A stretch of 64,000 bases of DNA from Clostridium formicaceticum (GTDB taxonomy: Bacteria; Bacillota; Clostridia; Peptostreptococcales; Natronincolaceae): the NCBI RefSeq assembly GCF_001854185.1, contig NZ_CP017603.1, positions 2,418,001-2,482,000 on the forward strand. Direction: 5' to 3'. A program made the translations under genes and the position numbers. Each line of letters opens with the position of its first letter. The first letter of the stretch is position 1. Below the pieces are notes generated by a model that searched no databases, was not told where the DNA came from, and saw only the letters and a program-made list of their open reading frames with translations. This document shows positions 9,386-18,278 of this stretch, piece after piece.

Positions 9386-9905
9386 TCTTTATTATTGTAA
9401 TAGAAAAATTTTAGATTACTCTCTCTACATAGCATCTAGTGAAAAAGGCGTGCTGGCTATCGCCTTTGAAGAATTAGAAGAGGACTTTTTAAAAAGCCTT
9501 AAAAAGGACTTCTCTAGTTTTTCTATTATTTATGATGAAGATGCTAATCAGTTACCACTACAACAATTAGAAGAATACTTTCAAGGAGAGAGAGAGGTTT
9601 TCACCGTTTCTTTAGATTTAGTAGGAACAAATTTTCAAAAACAAGTATGGAGGGAGCTTCTTCGTATCCCTTATGGCAAAGTAGTTACTTATCAGGATAT
9701 AGCGATAAAAATTGGAAACCCCAAGGCTGTAAGAGCTGTAGGGATGGCAAATAAAAAAAATAAAATTGCTATTATGGTACCATGCCATAGGGTGATTGGC
9801 TCCAATAAAAAACTGGTGGGTTACGATGGGGGATTGGATATAAAGGAAAAATTATTGACTTTAGAAGGTTTTCAGGTCATAGAAGAAAAAGTGATAAGAA
9901 AGTAA
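9378..9905 (+). CDS. ogt: Methylated-DNA--protein-cysteine methyltransferase
   Basis: Suicide repair protein that takes alkyl groups from O6-alkylguanine. It has about 175 residues; the acceptor motif IMVPCHRVIG has its active Cys near residue 136, preceded by the DNA-binding helix IPYGKVVTYQDIA and the Arg-finger region KAVRAVGMANKKN. I chose ATG 9378 because AAGGG at 9366-9370 is 7 bases away; the in-frame ATG at 9372 is too close. It overlaps the end of the DUF2225 gene. Confidence 0.95.
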   Translation: MDNLYYCNRKILDYSLYIASSEKGVLAIAFEELEEDFLKSLKKDFSSFSIIYDEDANQLPLQQLEEYFQGEREVFTVSLDLVGTNFQKQVWRELLRIPYGKVVTYQDIAIKIGNPKAVRAVGMANKKNKIAIMVPCHRVIGSNKKLVGYDGGLDIKEKLLTLEGFQVIEEKVIRK

Positions 9906-9989
9906 ATAATTATTTTTGTGTTTTTCTCCTACAACAATGCATAAATTTATATTAAAGCTGTATTCTATGAAAGGTAGGAGGAGATAATA

Positions 9990-11291
9990 TTGCAAGATTC
10001 ATCTAATAATCCTATTATTTTTATTCCAGGACTTATGGGTTGCATGGGAAATGATATCATTGCTGGAACAGGTGATTGGAGCTTTGGGGTAGCACGCTGG
10101 GTTTATGATCCCTTTATAAAACAATTAGAAGAACTGAACTATCATATCAATGAAAACTTGTTTGTTTGTTACTACGATTGGCGACAAAAGAACACGAAAA
10201 CAGTAGAAGTATACTTAAAACCTTTGTTAAAACAAGTAAAAGAGAAACATCCTAATAAAAAGATAGATTTTATCTGCCATAGCATGGGAGGAATTGTTGC
10301 AAGAACCTATATACAAAACAGGAGTTTTCAGTATGATGTAGATAAGTTAATTATGATAGCTACCCCCAACAGAGGTGCTATAGAGGCCTATTACTTATGG
10401 TCTACTGGTAACCTAATACCTAATAAAAAGAAAAGTCATTTTTATAATTTTCTTACAAAAGGTTATATATGGATGATATTAAGGTTAATGAATGTTTCTT
10501 TAGGCTTAGAAAATCTCGAAACAATTCATAGAACTTTTCCGGCGATTGAAGAGTTGATACCTTCCCTAGATTATGGAGAAATTTTATGCTATGAAGAGGG
10601 AAACGGAGAATGGAAGACAGTACCTAGATATTATATGAAATATAGGAATGATTTATTAGATCAGTTGAATGCAGATCTATATCTATTATCTCATAGAGTA
10701 AGAAAAACTTATTGGATTGCTGGATATAATTATTCTACTGCTGAATATTTAATGATTGACAGGAAGAAGTTGAGAGAATATGAAGAAAGTATTTTAGATG
10801 TAGTAGAGACACTGGATGGTGATGGTACAGTAGCAGTGAAAAGTGTAGAGCTAGAGGAATATGAACATTGTTATTTAGAAGCCAGCCATCGTAATATTGT
10901 AGCAAGCGCCTATCCTTATATAAATAAAATCTACACAAATCAAAGTATTGATTTGCCTAGAAGGGTTAGGACAGTAAAAGAAACTACATTACATATTTTG
11001 TTTACAGGAAAGTTAAATGTAATCGTAAAAAAAGAAGAAAAGATGATTATGTGTCTTCAAGAAGGTAATGTATCTACCCCCTATGTGCATATTTATGAAA
11101 AATATCCAGAAAACTATCAGTGGATTATATTAAAGGATGTACCTAAAGGAATGTACCAAATACAGGTAGATAATTATGAGGCAAAAGATATGCATATCAT
11201 GGTAATGGGAGAAGGTTTGAAAGAAATAGAAAACGAAAAAGAAATAAAAGCGCATCAACGAGATTACCAATTCAACTTCCAAATCGATTAA
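9990..11291 (+). CDS. LCAT-like alpha/beta hydrolase (lipase/acyltransferase family)
   Basis: 433 residues of the lecithin:cholesterol-acyltransferase-like hydrolase group. It opens with FIPGLMGCMGND (oxyanion region). The nucleophile elbow CHSMGG places Ser near residue 98, an Asp lies in LDGDGTV (276 or 278) and a His in ASHRNIV (300), so a full triad can be drawn. Residues after about 310 form an extra beta-rich region. The start is TTG with a strong SD (GGTAGGAGGAG) upstream. No signal peptide is seen, so it appears intracellular. Its substrate, lipid or ester, is unknown. Confidence 0.8.
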   Translation: MQDSSNNPIIFIPGLMGCMGNDIIAGTGDWSFGVARWVYDPFIKQLEELNYHINENLFVCYYDWRQKNTKTVEVYLKPLLKQVKEKHPNKKIDFICHSMGGIVARTYIQNRSFQYDVDKLIMIATPNRGAIEAYYLWSTGNLIPNKKKSHFYNFLTKGYIWMILRLMNVSLGLENLETIHRTFPAIEELIPSLDYGEILCYEEGNGEWKTVPRYYMKYRNDLLDQLNADLYLLSHRVRKTYWIAGYNYSTAEYLMIDRKKLREYEESILDVVETLDGDGTVAVKSVELEEYEHCYLEASHRNIVASAYPYINKIYTNQSIDLPRRVRTVKETTLHILFTGKLNVIVKKEEKMIMCLQEGNVSTPYVHIYEKYPENYQWIILKDVPKGMYQIQVDNYEAKDMHIMVMGEGLKEIENEKEIKAHQRDYQFNFQID

Positions 11292-11399
11292 AGCAATTCT
11301 GAAAACAACCTTCCAACATAGGAGAAAACTTAACATAATATCCTATAACAAAGCAACCTCTATGATGTTAAGGAGAAAAACGCAAAGGAGGCTTTGAAA

Positions 11400-12488
11400 A
11401 TGAAAGCCGTAAAAAAAATGATCGTTTTGCTCTTTATCCTGTGGTTAATATTTATCGGGATAAAGCTCAAGGTGTCACAATTTTATAGTGAGGCTTCTAA
11501 GCTTCATTGGGACCATAGTGGTTTAGTCTTTAAACTAGAAAATGCAGAAAAGGGAATAAGTGAAAGGGTTGAAAGCTTGATTCATTCCTTTAATGAAGAC
11601 AGGTGGAAGAAGGATAAGACTTTAGAAGCCTTTGAAGAGAAGACATTTACACTTTTAGATATAAAAATTGGTGATTCAGTTGAAACAGTAATAGAAATAC
11701 TAGGACAGCCGGCAAGACAAGATGTTAGCCAGTATGGTTTTCAATGGTACATATATAATGAAGATTATACAAAGTATGTTCAAGTAGGAATTCAGCAGGG
11801 AAAGGTAGTGGGGCTGTATACAAATTCTTCTCTGTGGCAGTCTAACGAAAATCTTCAAATAGGAACAGATAGAAAAAGTGTGGAAACTCTCTTAGGGGAG
11901 CCTTTAGCGTATATCAAAAAAGGCAATGTGATTTACTATTTAACTGACCAAGAAGAAAGCCACACTTATTTAATAAACGATTATTATGCAACTATTTTTT
12001 ATGATAGGCATCATGAGGATAAAGTAACCGCTATACAATTAATAGAAAAGTCTACAGAAGAGAGTTTACAAGGACTTTATGGAGAGGTTAATGAAGAACT
12101 AAGGGAAGTCTTTGAAAGACAGGTTTTTGACCTTGCTAACGCTGCTAGGGCAAGGTTTGGTTTGTCCCTCCTTCAGTGGGAAGAAAAGGCTGCTATGGCT
12201 GCAAGAAAGCATAGTAAGGATATGGCTGTGAACAATTATTTTGCTCATGAAAGTCCTCATGGCAGCGGGCCTTCTGATCGGATAGAAAGAGAAGGTGTTT
12301 CTTGGAGAAAATCAGGAGAAAATATTGCTGCTGGACAAACCTCTGCTATTTTCGCCCATGAAAATTGGATGAATTCCCTAGGACATAGAGAAAATATCTT
12401 AGGAGATTTTGAAAAGTTAGGGGTGGGGGTTTATTTTGGAGGAGAATATCATATTTATTATACACAGGAGTTTTATACACCTAGATAA
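11400..12488 (+). CDS. CAP-domain (SCP/YkwD-like) extracytoplasmic protein
   Basis: 362 residues: an N-terminal signal anchor (about 7-25), two copies of a CAP-associated domain (each with IGDSVETVIEILGQPAR-like or IGTDRKSVETLLGEPL sequence, near 80-150 and 155-215), then a C-terminal CAP domain (about 235-362) with FAHESPHG and GENIAAG and a His/Glu cavity. YkwD-type proteins are secreted by spore formers; the function is unknown. ATG 11400 is preferred over TTG 11394 because AAAGGAGG (11384-11391) is 8 bases away. The gene is followed at once by a large hairpin that probably ends transcription. Confidence 0.9.
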   Translation: MKAVKKMIVLLFILWLIFIGIKLKVSQFYSEASKLHWDHSGLVFKLENAEKGISERVESLIHSFNEDRWKKDKTLEAFEEKTFTLLDIKIGDSVETVIEILGQPARQDVSQYGFQWYIYNEDYTKYVQVGIQQGKVVGLYTNSSLWQSNENLQIGTDRKSVETLLGEPLAYIKKGNVIYYLTDQEESHTYLINDYYATIFYDRHHEDKVTAIQLIEKSTEESLQGLYGEVNEELREVFERQVFDLANAARARFGLSLLQWEEKAAMAARKHSKDMAVNNYFAHESPHGSGPSDRIEREGVSWRKSGENIAAGQTSAIFAHENWMNSLGHRENILGDFEKLGVGVYFGGEYHIYYTQEFYTPR

Positions 12489-12543
12489 AATGAGACCTAA
12501 TTCAGGGGGAGTTTTTACTCTCTCTGAATTAAGTCTTATTTTA
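12486..12543. repeat. Long palindrome containing the ATGAGACTTAATTCA-type repeat; likely terminator
   Basis: Two 20-base arms (12486-12505 and 12524-12543) pair almost completely around a GGGGAG...CTCTCT loop, with T-rich ends on both strands. The left arm is a one-base variant of a 15-mer that recurs at 15525-15539, 26893-26907 and, inverted, 35004-35018. It probably acts as the terminator of the CAP gene. Confidence 0.8.
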
Positions 12544-12584
12544 TATATTATATGTTTAAAGTTTAACAAGATACCAAAAACAAG

Positions 12585-12613
12585 TTGCGACTTTAATCAT
12601 ATTTTGTTATCAT
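12585..12613 (+). promoter_or_regulatory. Promoter of the corrinoid operon
   Basis: TTGCGA (12585-12590), 17-base spacer, TATCAT (12608-12613), placed about 25 bases before the riboswitch. Confidence 0.5.
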
Positions 12614-12637
12614 AAAATTAACAAAATATTTCTAAAG

Positions 12638-12835
12638 CCTATGCTTGGTGCTTTGTAAGCTTAATAGGGAAAGTGGTGAAAGTCCACTACAGCCCCCGCT
12701 ACTGTAAGTGAGGATGAAAACAGTAAATACCACTGGATTGTTCTGGGAAGGTACTGTGAGTAAAAGGAATCACGAGTCAGGAGACCTGCCAAATTTTGTA
12801 ACAAACCTTCGGTGGGAGGGGTGCGTTAAATCAAT
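12638..12835 (+). ncRNA. Cobalamin (AdoCbl) riboswitch
   Basis: Canonical cobalamin-riboswitch blocks: TTGGTGCTTT near 12645, AATAGGGAA, GGTGAAAGTCCACTACAGCC, CCCGCTACTGTAAG, a CCACTGG element near 12730, and the B12 box GAGTCAGGAGACCTGCC at 12774-12790. It lies in the leader of cobU and is followed by a terminator hairpin, so vitamin B12 should shut off the downstream operon at transcription. Confidence 0.97.
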
Positions 12836-12850
12836 AAAATTTTGATTTTT

Positions 12851-12880
12851 AGCCCTTATACGATGGTAAGGGCTTTTATT
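12851..12880 (+). terminator. Riboswitch expression-platform terminator
   Basis: Stem AGCCCTTA / TAAGGGCT with loop TACGATGG, then TTTATTTATT, just before the cobU SD. This is the expected OFF-state hairpin of the cobalamin riboswitch. Confidence 0.85.
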
Positions 12881-12903
12881 TATTCTATTAAAGAGGTGGC
12901 TAC

Positions 12904-13467
12904 ATGGAGAAAAATCTACTAACTTTAGTAACTGGTGGAGCAAGGAGCGGCAAAAGTAGTTTTGGAGAATCTATTCTTAAGGACATAGATGGACAAATAT
13001 TGTATATTGCTACAGCTCAAGCTTTTGACGATGAAATGAAGGACCGGATAAAAAAGCATAGAGAAAGCCGTCCAAAAAATTGGGTTACATTGGAAGGATA
13101 TAAAAATCTAGCTGAAGAAGTTCAGAGCTACAAAGGTAAGATAGCTGGGATTTTTTTAGACTGTATCACTATTATGGTCACTAATCTTATGTTTGAAGAG
13201 CCTATTGACTGGGATATCGTTTCAATGGATGAAGTGAATAGGGCAGAAAAAAATATTCTTGAAGAAATAAAGAATCTCACTTTGACTTTAAAAAATTTTC
13301 ATGTGCCGGTGGTTTTTATTACCAATGAAATAGGACTAGGCATTGTACCAGAGAACAAGATCGCTAGAATCTTTAGAGATATAGCAGGAAGGGTAAATCA
13401 GTATATAGGAAAAGAAGTGAGCAATGTGTATTTTGTAACCTGTGGCATAGCAAATAAGATAAAATAG
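12904..13467 (+). CDS. cobU: Adenosylcobinamide kinase / cobinamide-phosphate guanylyltransferase
   Basis: Bifunctional CobU activates adenosylcobinamide for nucleotide-loop assembly. It has 187 residues, the family length. The P-loop TGGARSGKSSF lies at about 10-19, then KHRESRPKNW (the region holding the guanylated His) and TNEIGLGIVP. First gene after the B12 riboswitch, with SD AAGAGGTGG. It serves both de novo synthesis and salvage of cobinamide. Confidence 0.97.
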   Translation: MEKNLLTLVTGGARSGKSSFGESILKDIDGQILYIATAQAFDDEMKDRIKKHRESRPKNWVTLEGYKNLAEEVQSYKGKIAGIFLDCITIMVTNLMFEEPIDWDIVSMDEVNRAEKNILEEIKNLTLTLKNFHVPVVFITNEIGLGIVPENKIARIFRDIAGRVNQYIGKEVSNVYFVTCGIANKIK

Positions 13468-13479
13468 AAGGTGAGAGAG

Positions 13480-14025
13480 ATGGTAGAGAAAAGGCTTGAA
13501 AAAGGATTAATACATATTTACACAGGAAATGGGAAAGGCAAAACAACGGCTGCTATAGGTCAAGGGGTTAGAACAGCCGGAGGAGGTTTTAAGGTATTGA
13601 TGGTGCAGTTTCTAAAGGGAGATGATACGGGAGAGCTGCATAGTATTAAAAAGTTATCGCCTAACTTTGAATTAATACGGTTTGCTGCTACGAATAAGTT
13701 CTACTTCCGCTTAACGGAAGAGGAAAAAGTAGAAGTAAAAAAAAGCGTGTTGCAGGGTTTAGAAATGATTAAGAGATGCCTAAAGGCAGAAAGCTACAAT
13801 TTAATTATTATGGATGAGATTATGGCGGTGATCTATAACAATGTTATAGATTTAGAGGAGGTACGAGAAATTCTCCTAAGTAAACCCCACTATATTGAAA
13901 TGATTTTGACAGGAAGAAAAGCACCTGAACCTTTAATAGACTTAGCAGATTATGTGACTGAAATGACGATGATGAAGCACCCTTTTGAAAAAGGAATCGG
14001 TGCTAGGAAGGGAATCGAAAGCTAA
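13480..14025 (+). CDS. cobO: Cob(I)yrinic acid a,c-diamide adenosyltransferase (BtuR/CobO type)
   Basis: Transfers the adenosyl group of ATP to reduced corrinoid cobalt. 181 residues; the CobA/CobO-type P-loop YTGNGKGKTTAAIG is near residue 15, and LIIMDEIMAVI is the conserved acidic strand. ATG 13480 is chosen because AAGGTGA (13468-13474) gives good spacing; GTG 13471 sits inside that SD. Its stop overlaps the cobS start (TAATG), so the two are coupled. Confidence 0.93.
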   Translation: MVEKRLEKGLIHIYTGNGKGKTTAAIGQGVRTAGGGFKVLMVQFLKGDDTGELHSIKKLSPNFELIRFAATNKFYFRLTEEEKVEVKKSVLQGLEMIKRCLKAESYNLIIMDEIMAVIYNNVIDLEEVREILLSKPHYIEMILTGRKAPEPLIDLADYVTEMTMMKHPFEKGIGARKGIES

Positions 14026-14762
14026 TGCAAAGATTTATACTGATTTTACAGTTTTTAACTAGAATAACGATTGCCAAAGATCTATCCTATGATGAGGATT
14101 TTAAAAAGGGAATTATCTATTTTCCACTGGTAGGTTTGGTGTTAGGAGGAATTTTAGCCGTTGCTTATAAAGGACTTTCATATGGCTTAAACGCCACTGT
14201 GGCAAGCATATTAGTGATCGCTCTATACGTTGCACTGACAGGAGGCCTGCACCTAGATGGACTAGGAGATACCTTTGATGGATTTTATAGCAGTCGTCCA
14301 CGGGAAAGAATTTTAGAAATTATGAAGGATAGTCGATTAGGTACCAATGGTGTTATTGTAATTGTATTTGGTCTACTAATCAAAATATTTGGTTTAGCCG
14401 AAGTTTTACCGTCAAGGGGCTTAACAGCACTGATTTTGATGCCTGTTATGGGGAGACTAGCCATTGTGTATGGCTCTTATAATATAAGCTATGCTCGTAA
14501 AGAGGGTTTAGGCAATATATTTATCGATAAAATCACAAAGCAAGAGATTGCTGTAGCTACGTTGCTAACGGTGTTGTGTGCATTATTAGATAAAAACGCT
14601 TTATTCTTTATCCCTATTTTATGGTTGTTTTCTTATTTGTTTAAAAAATATAGTAAGCAGATTATTGGCGGCATGACGGGGGATACTTCAGGAGCCCTGT
14701 GTGAATTAACAGAAATCCTGTATATACTTTATCTATTGGTATTAACAAATATAAAACTATAG
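14025..14762 (+). CDS. cobS: Adenosylcobinamide-GDP ribazoletransferase (cobalamin synthase)
   Basis: Integral membrane enzyme that joins alpha-ribazole to GDP-cobinamide. 245 residues with about six hydrophobic helices; the conserved LHLDGLGDTFDGFYS stretch (near 75-90) and GGMTGDTSGAL near the C-terminus are family hallmarks. The start is the ATG overlapping the cobO stop. CobT, which makes the alpha-ribazole phosphate donor, is not in the window. Confidence 0.97.
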   Translation: MQRFILILQFLTRITIAKDLSYDEDFKKGIIYFPLVGLVLGGILAVAYKGLSYGLNATVASILVIALYVALTGGLHLDGLGDTFDGFYSSRPRERILEIMKDSRLGTNGVIVIVFGLLIKIFGLAEVLPSRGLTALILMPVMGRLAIVYGSYNISYARKEGLGNIFIDKITKQEIAVATLLTVLCALLDKNALFFIPILWLFSYLFKKYSKQIIGGMTGDTSGALCELTEILYILYLLVLTNIKL

Positions 14763-14886
14763 ATATGTGTCTAGGAATTTTAATATACTAAGGTTTATAT
14801 TTGCAGTCTTCGGCTACGTTTTTTAGCTAAGGCGAAACATAGAACGTGTATATTAAAATTCAAATTTAAAAGTGTGTACCTATATA
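14758..14886. repeat. MITE-like element with terminal inverted repeats, upstream of cobC
   Basis: About 125 bp between cobS and cobC. Perfect 14-bp arms (14775-14788 and 14848-14861) sit inside weaker outer arms (CTATAGATATGTGTC against its inverted partner near 14870-14886). The interior lacks an ORF. A shortened copy lies at 50206-50297 upstream of thrS, with the block from GGCGAAAC to CTATA aligned over about 55 bases. This looks like a non-autonomous element or a mobile leader hairpin. Confidence 0.65.
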
Positions 14887-14912
14887 GCATATTAAGTGTA
14901 GAGGTGAAGCCT

Positions 14913-15512
14913 ATGACGGAATTATACTTAGTAAGGCATGGAGAAACAGAAGAAAATCGTAATAGCAGGTTTTGCGGTTGGACAGACGCGCCCCTAAATG
15001 AAGAGGGAAAACTACAGGCTCAGAAATTAATAGATGTCTTCAAAAACATAAGGATCGATGTTATCTATACCAGCGGTTTAAAACGGGCAGTAGAGACAGC
15101 TTCTTACACCAAGAAGGAGTGTCCTGTGTATCATTTGGAGGCTCTAAGGGAGTTAAACTTTGGTAAGGCTGAAGGACTAACCATAGAGGAAATCAAAGAA
15201 AGACATCCTAAGGTGTATGAGGGTTTAGAAAAGGATTATATCAAGGTGAAGTTTCCTTGTGGAGAAAGTTTGGAGGAAATGCACCATAGGGTGGCAGCTG
15301 CTGTTGATGAAATTTTAGATAAGGATAGAAATAAGAAAATCCTCTTGGTAGCGCATTCAGGTGTAATTCGTAGTGCTATCAGTCATTTGATTACAGGTGA
15401 TATAAAGTATCACTGGAATTTTAAAGTAGGTCACTGTAGCATCAATAAGATTGAAAAGCATGGAGATTTTTGTGTGTTGACCTCTTTAAATGATACTTGT
15501 CATTTTAAATAA
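14913..15512 (+). CDS. cobC: Alpha-ribazole phosphatase (histidine phosphatase family)
   Basis: Removes phosphate from alpha-ribazole-5'-phosphate or adenosylcobalamin-5'-phosphate in loop assembly. 199 residues; RHG motif LVRHGETEENR with catalytic His9, NEEGKLQAQ, and the second His in VAHSGVIRS. Start ATG 14913 has SD AGAGGTGA; an in-frame ATG at 14874 lacks one and lies in the repeat. Histidine phosphatases are broad, and the CobC role is inferred from the operon. Confidence 0.88.
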   Translation: MTELYLVRHGETEENRNSRFCGWTDAPLNEEGKLQAQKLIDVFKNIRIDVIYTSGLKRAVETASYTKKECPVYHLEALRELNFGKAEGLTIEEIKERHPKVYEGLEKDYIKVKFPCGESLEEMHHRVAAAVDEILDKDRNKKILLVAHSGVIRSAISHLITGDIKYHWNFKVGHCSINKIEKHGDFCVLTSLNDTCHFK

Positions 15513-15520
15513 CAAGGAGA

Positions 15521-15712
15521 TAAAATGAGACTTAATTCATAAGGAGATGGTCAAAAGTTTGCACCTTAACTTTTGTGGCAGTCACTTAGTTTGTTTATCT
15601 AGAGGGAGTTTTTCCTCCCATGAGTTGTAGTGGAATTTCCTTCGAGGATGTAGTGCTTGATTTCTCACTTGTAGAAATGGGTGCCTTAGCAATACGTCGA
15701 AGGATAAAAGTA
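15521..15712 (+). repeat. Structured repeat, copy 1 (leader of cobQ)
   Basis: Starts with the 15-mer ATGAGACTTAATTCA (15525-15539), then about 60 copy-specific bases, then GGGAGTTTTTCCTCCC and a foldable hairpin at 15639-15703 with a perfect 7-bp outer stem CCTTCGA/TCGAAGG. The 3' block CTTAGCAATACGTCGAAGG followed by ATAAA recurs at 26993-27014 and, on the other strand, at 30379-30402. The hairpin ends about 75 bases before the cobQ start, in the sense orientation. Confidence 0.75.
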
Positions 15713-15779
15713 TAGTAAACGGGATGATAGAAGTGGTTAATAGGAGAACAGAATTTAAAAAACTTAAGAGGTGAAAAGG

Positions 15780-17306
15780 ATGAAAACAGGAAAAAGTATT
15801 ATGCTACAAGGAACAGCATCTTCAGTAGGAAAAAGTTTATTAACAGCCGCCTTATGTAGAATTTTTCATCAAGAGGGATATCGGGTAGCTCCCTTTAAGT
15901 CGCAGAACATGGCTTTAAATTCCTTTATTACAGAGGAAGGCTTAGAGATGGGAAGAGCGCAGGTGTTTCAAGCAGAAGCAGCAGGTATTAAGCCATCAGC
16001 ATCTATGAATCCTATATTGCTAAAACCCACAGGAGATCGACATGCTCAAGTAATTATTAAGGGAAAAGTATTTAAAAATATGACGGCTGTAGAGTATCAT
16101 GAGTTTAAACCAGAATTAAGAGATATGATTCAAGAGGTATATCAGGAGCTTATTACAGCTAATGACATTGTTGTGATTGAAGGAGCAGGTAGTCCAGCTG
16201 AGATTAATTTACGGGACAAAGATATTGTCAATATGGGTATGGCAGAAATTGCTGATTGCCCTGTAATTCTTATCGGAGATATCGATAGGGGTGGTGTATT
16301 TGCATCTCTTTATGGAACCATTATGCTATTGACAGAAGAAGAACGAAAACGTGTAAAGGGTATATTTATTAACAAATTCAGAGGAGATACAAAAATTTTA
16401 GAACCTGGTCTAAAAATGCTCGAGGAACTTACAGGGGTACCTGTATTGGGGGTCATACCTTATGGAGATTTGAATATAGAAGATGAGGATAGCGTAACCG
16501 AACGTTTTAAGAAGGATATCAACAAAGAAGGCAAAGTGATGATAGAAGTTATTCAACTTCCTCATATCTCAAACTTTACAGACTTTCATGTTTTTGAGAT
16601 TTTACCAGATGTTAACTTACGTTATGTAACAAGGGGCGAAACTGTAGGCAATCCAGATATACTTATCATACCTGGTTCAAAGAATACGATTGCTGATTTA
16701 AAATATTTAAGAGAAAGTGGTTTAGAAAAAGAAATTTTAAAAGCCCATAAAGAAGGAAGCTACATCATAGGTGTATGCGGTGGATATCAAATTTTAGGAG
16801 AGAAAATAGTAGATCCCCATGGTGTTGAAAGTAATCTTAAGGAAATAAAGGGCTTGGGATTATTGGAGGTAGAAACCACTTTTGAAGGTGAAAAAGTAAC
16901 TACCCAAATTGAAGGAGAAATCGCTTTCGAAGACGATGATATTCTGTATAACTGCAAATCCACTGTCATCAAAGGCTATGAAATACACATGGGAAGAACA
17001 AAGTTAGAGGAAAATGTAAGACATCTGTTACAGATAACAAAAAAGTTAGGTCAAGAGGTTTCTTATCCAGATGGTGCTGTAAGCAAAGATGGAAAAGTGT
17101 TCGGTACATATATTCATGGTATTTTTGATGAAGTGAGCTTTACCCAGAAAATGATTGCAAATCTATTAGAGAAGAAAGGTTTTACATCTGCAATGAATGA
17201 AGAAAAAACCTTCCAAGACTTTAAAGAGCAGGAGTATGACAAATTAGCGGAATTAGTAAAACAAAGTATAGACTTAGAAAAAATTTATAAGATCATGGAG
17301 GGATAA
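15780..17306 (+). CDS. cobQ: Cobyric acid synthase (glutamine-hydrolysing)
   Basis: Amidates four side chains of adenosyl-cobyrinic acid a,c-diamide using glutamine and ATP. 508 residues: an N-terminal ATPase domain with P-loop [10 protein letters not shown], central NKFRGD, and a C-terminal class-I-like amidotransferase domain with the nucleophile Cys in [10 protein letters not shown] and His in [11 protein letters not shown] 15780 is used since AAGAGGTGA precedes it; GTG 15771 is part of that SD. The upstream structured repeat separates it from cobC. Confidence 0.97.
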   Translation: MKTGKSIMLQGTASSVGKSLLTAALCRIFHQEGYRVAPFKSQNMALNSFITEEGLEMGRAQVFQAEAAGIKPSASMNPILLKPTGDRHAQVIIKGKVFKNMTAVEYHEFKPELRDMIQEVYQELITANDIVVIEGAGSPAEINLRDKDIVNMGMAEIADCPVILIGDIDRGGVFASLYGTIMLLTEEERKRVKGIFINKFRGDTKILEPGLKMLEELTGVPVLGVIPYGDLNIEDEDSVTERFKKDINKEGKVMIEVIQLPHISNFTDFHVFEILPDVNLRYVTRGETVGNPDILIIPGSKNTIADLKYLRESGLEKEILKAHKEGSYIIGVCGGYQILGEKIVDPHGVESNLKEIKGLGLLEVETTFEGEKVTTQIEGEIAFEDDDILYNCKSTVIKGYEIHMGRTKLEENVRHLLQITKKLGQEVSYPDGAVSKDGKVFGTYIHGIFDEVSFTQKMIANLLEKKGFTSAMNEEKTFQDFKEQEYDKLAELVKQSIDLEKIYKIMEG

Positions 17307-17309
17307 AGG

Positions 17310-18278
17310 GTGAAACTCCTATTAAGTGCATACATATTGGATTTAATACTAGGAGACCCTCAAGGGTTTCCTCATCCTGTCCGTTATATTGGTAATCTTA
17401 TTGCTTACTTAGAAAAAAAACTATTGAACTTAAAAAAGAGTACCCAACATCAATTCATCATGGGTATGTTCCTTAGTATTATTGTTATCGCAACTACCTA
17501 TATCCTCACCTTAGTAATCATCACATTCGCTTATTCTTTACATGCTTATGTTGGTATTATTGTATCGGTCTTATTAGGATATACTGTATTGGCTACCAAA
17601 AGTTTAGATGTTGAGACGAGAAAGGTGTATAAAAAATTAGAAGGTGGAAGCATAGAAGATGCTCGTGTAGCTTTATCTTATATTGTTGGTAGGGATACGG
17701 AAGATTTGGATGAAAAAGAAATTACAAGAGCTACGATTGAGACCATTGGTGAAAATATTTCTGATGGCATCATTGCACCTATGTTTTATTTTTTTATAGG
17801 GGGGGTTCCTTTAGCGATGGCTTATAAAGCTGCTAATACTTTGGATTCTATGGTGGGCTATAAAAATGATAAGTATTTATATTTTGGTAGATTTTCTGCA
17901 AGATTTGATGATGTTGTGAACTATATTCCAGCAAGATTGACGGCACTCTTTATCATCATTGCTTCTCTTCTAAAGGGAAAAAACTATAGCCAATCCATAA
18001 AGACAGTTTTAAAGGATAGCGATAAACACAATAGTCCAAATGCAGGCTATCCTGAAGCGGCGGTAGCAGGAGCTCTAGAAATACAGCTTGGAGGAACCAA
18101 TAAATATTTTGGTAAAGAGGTTTACAAGCCTACAATAGGCAATGCCGTAGATATATTAAATAAAAGCCATATCATTAAAACCATTGACTTGATGTATTGG
18201 ACCTCTGCGGTAGCAATCCTATTTTTTACAATACTAAAACTAATAGTGGGGGGGTGGTCCTATGGCCCATGGTGGTAA
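17310..18278 (+). CDS. cbiB: Adenosylcobinamide-phosphate synthase
   Basis: Membrane enzyme attaching aminopropanol (or its phosphate) to cobyric acid. 322 residues, several hydrophobic helices, family signature DLILGDPQGFPHPVRYIG at the N-terminus and ETIGENISDGIIAPMFY in the middle; PNAGYPEAAVAGAL also fits. The GTG start follows the cobQ stop by 3 bases with SD GGAGGG. It overlaps the next gene by 17 bases, matching a shared function: cobD makes its aminopropanol phosphate. Confidence 0.96.
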   Translation: MKLLLSAYILDLILGDPQGFPHPVRYIGNLIAYLEKKLLNLKKSTQHQFIMGMFLSIIVIATTYILTLVIITFAYSLHAYVGIIVSVLLGYTVLATKSLDVETRKVYKKLEGGSIEDARVALSYIVGRDTEDLDEKEITRATIETIGENISDGIIAPMFYFFIGGVPLAMAYKAANTLDSMVGYKNDKYLYFGRFSARFDDVVNYIPARLTALFIIIASLLKGKNYSQSIKTVLKDSDKHNSPNAGYPEAAVAGALEIQLGGTNKYFGKEVYKPTIGNAVDILNKSHIIKTIDLMYWTSAVAILFFTILKLIVGGWSYGPWW

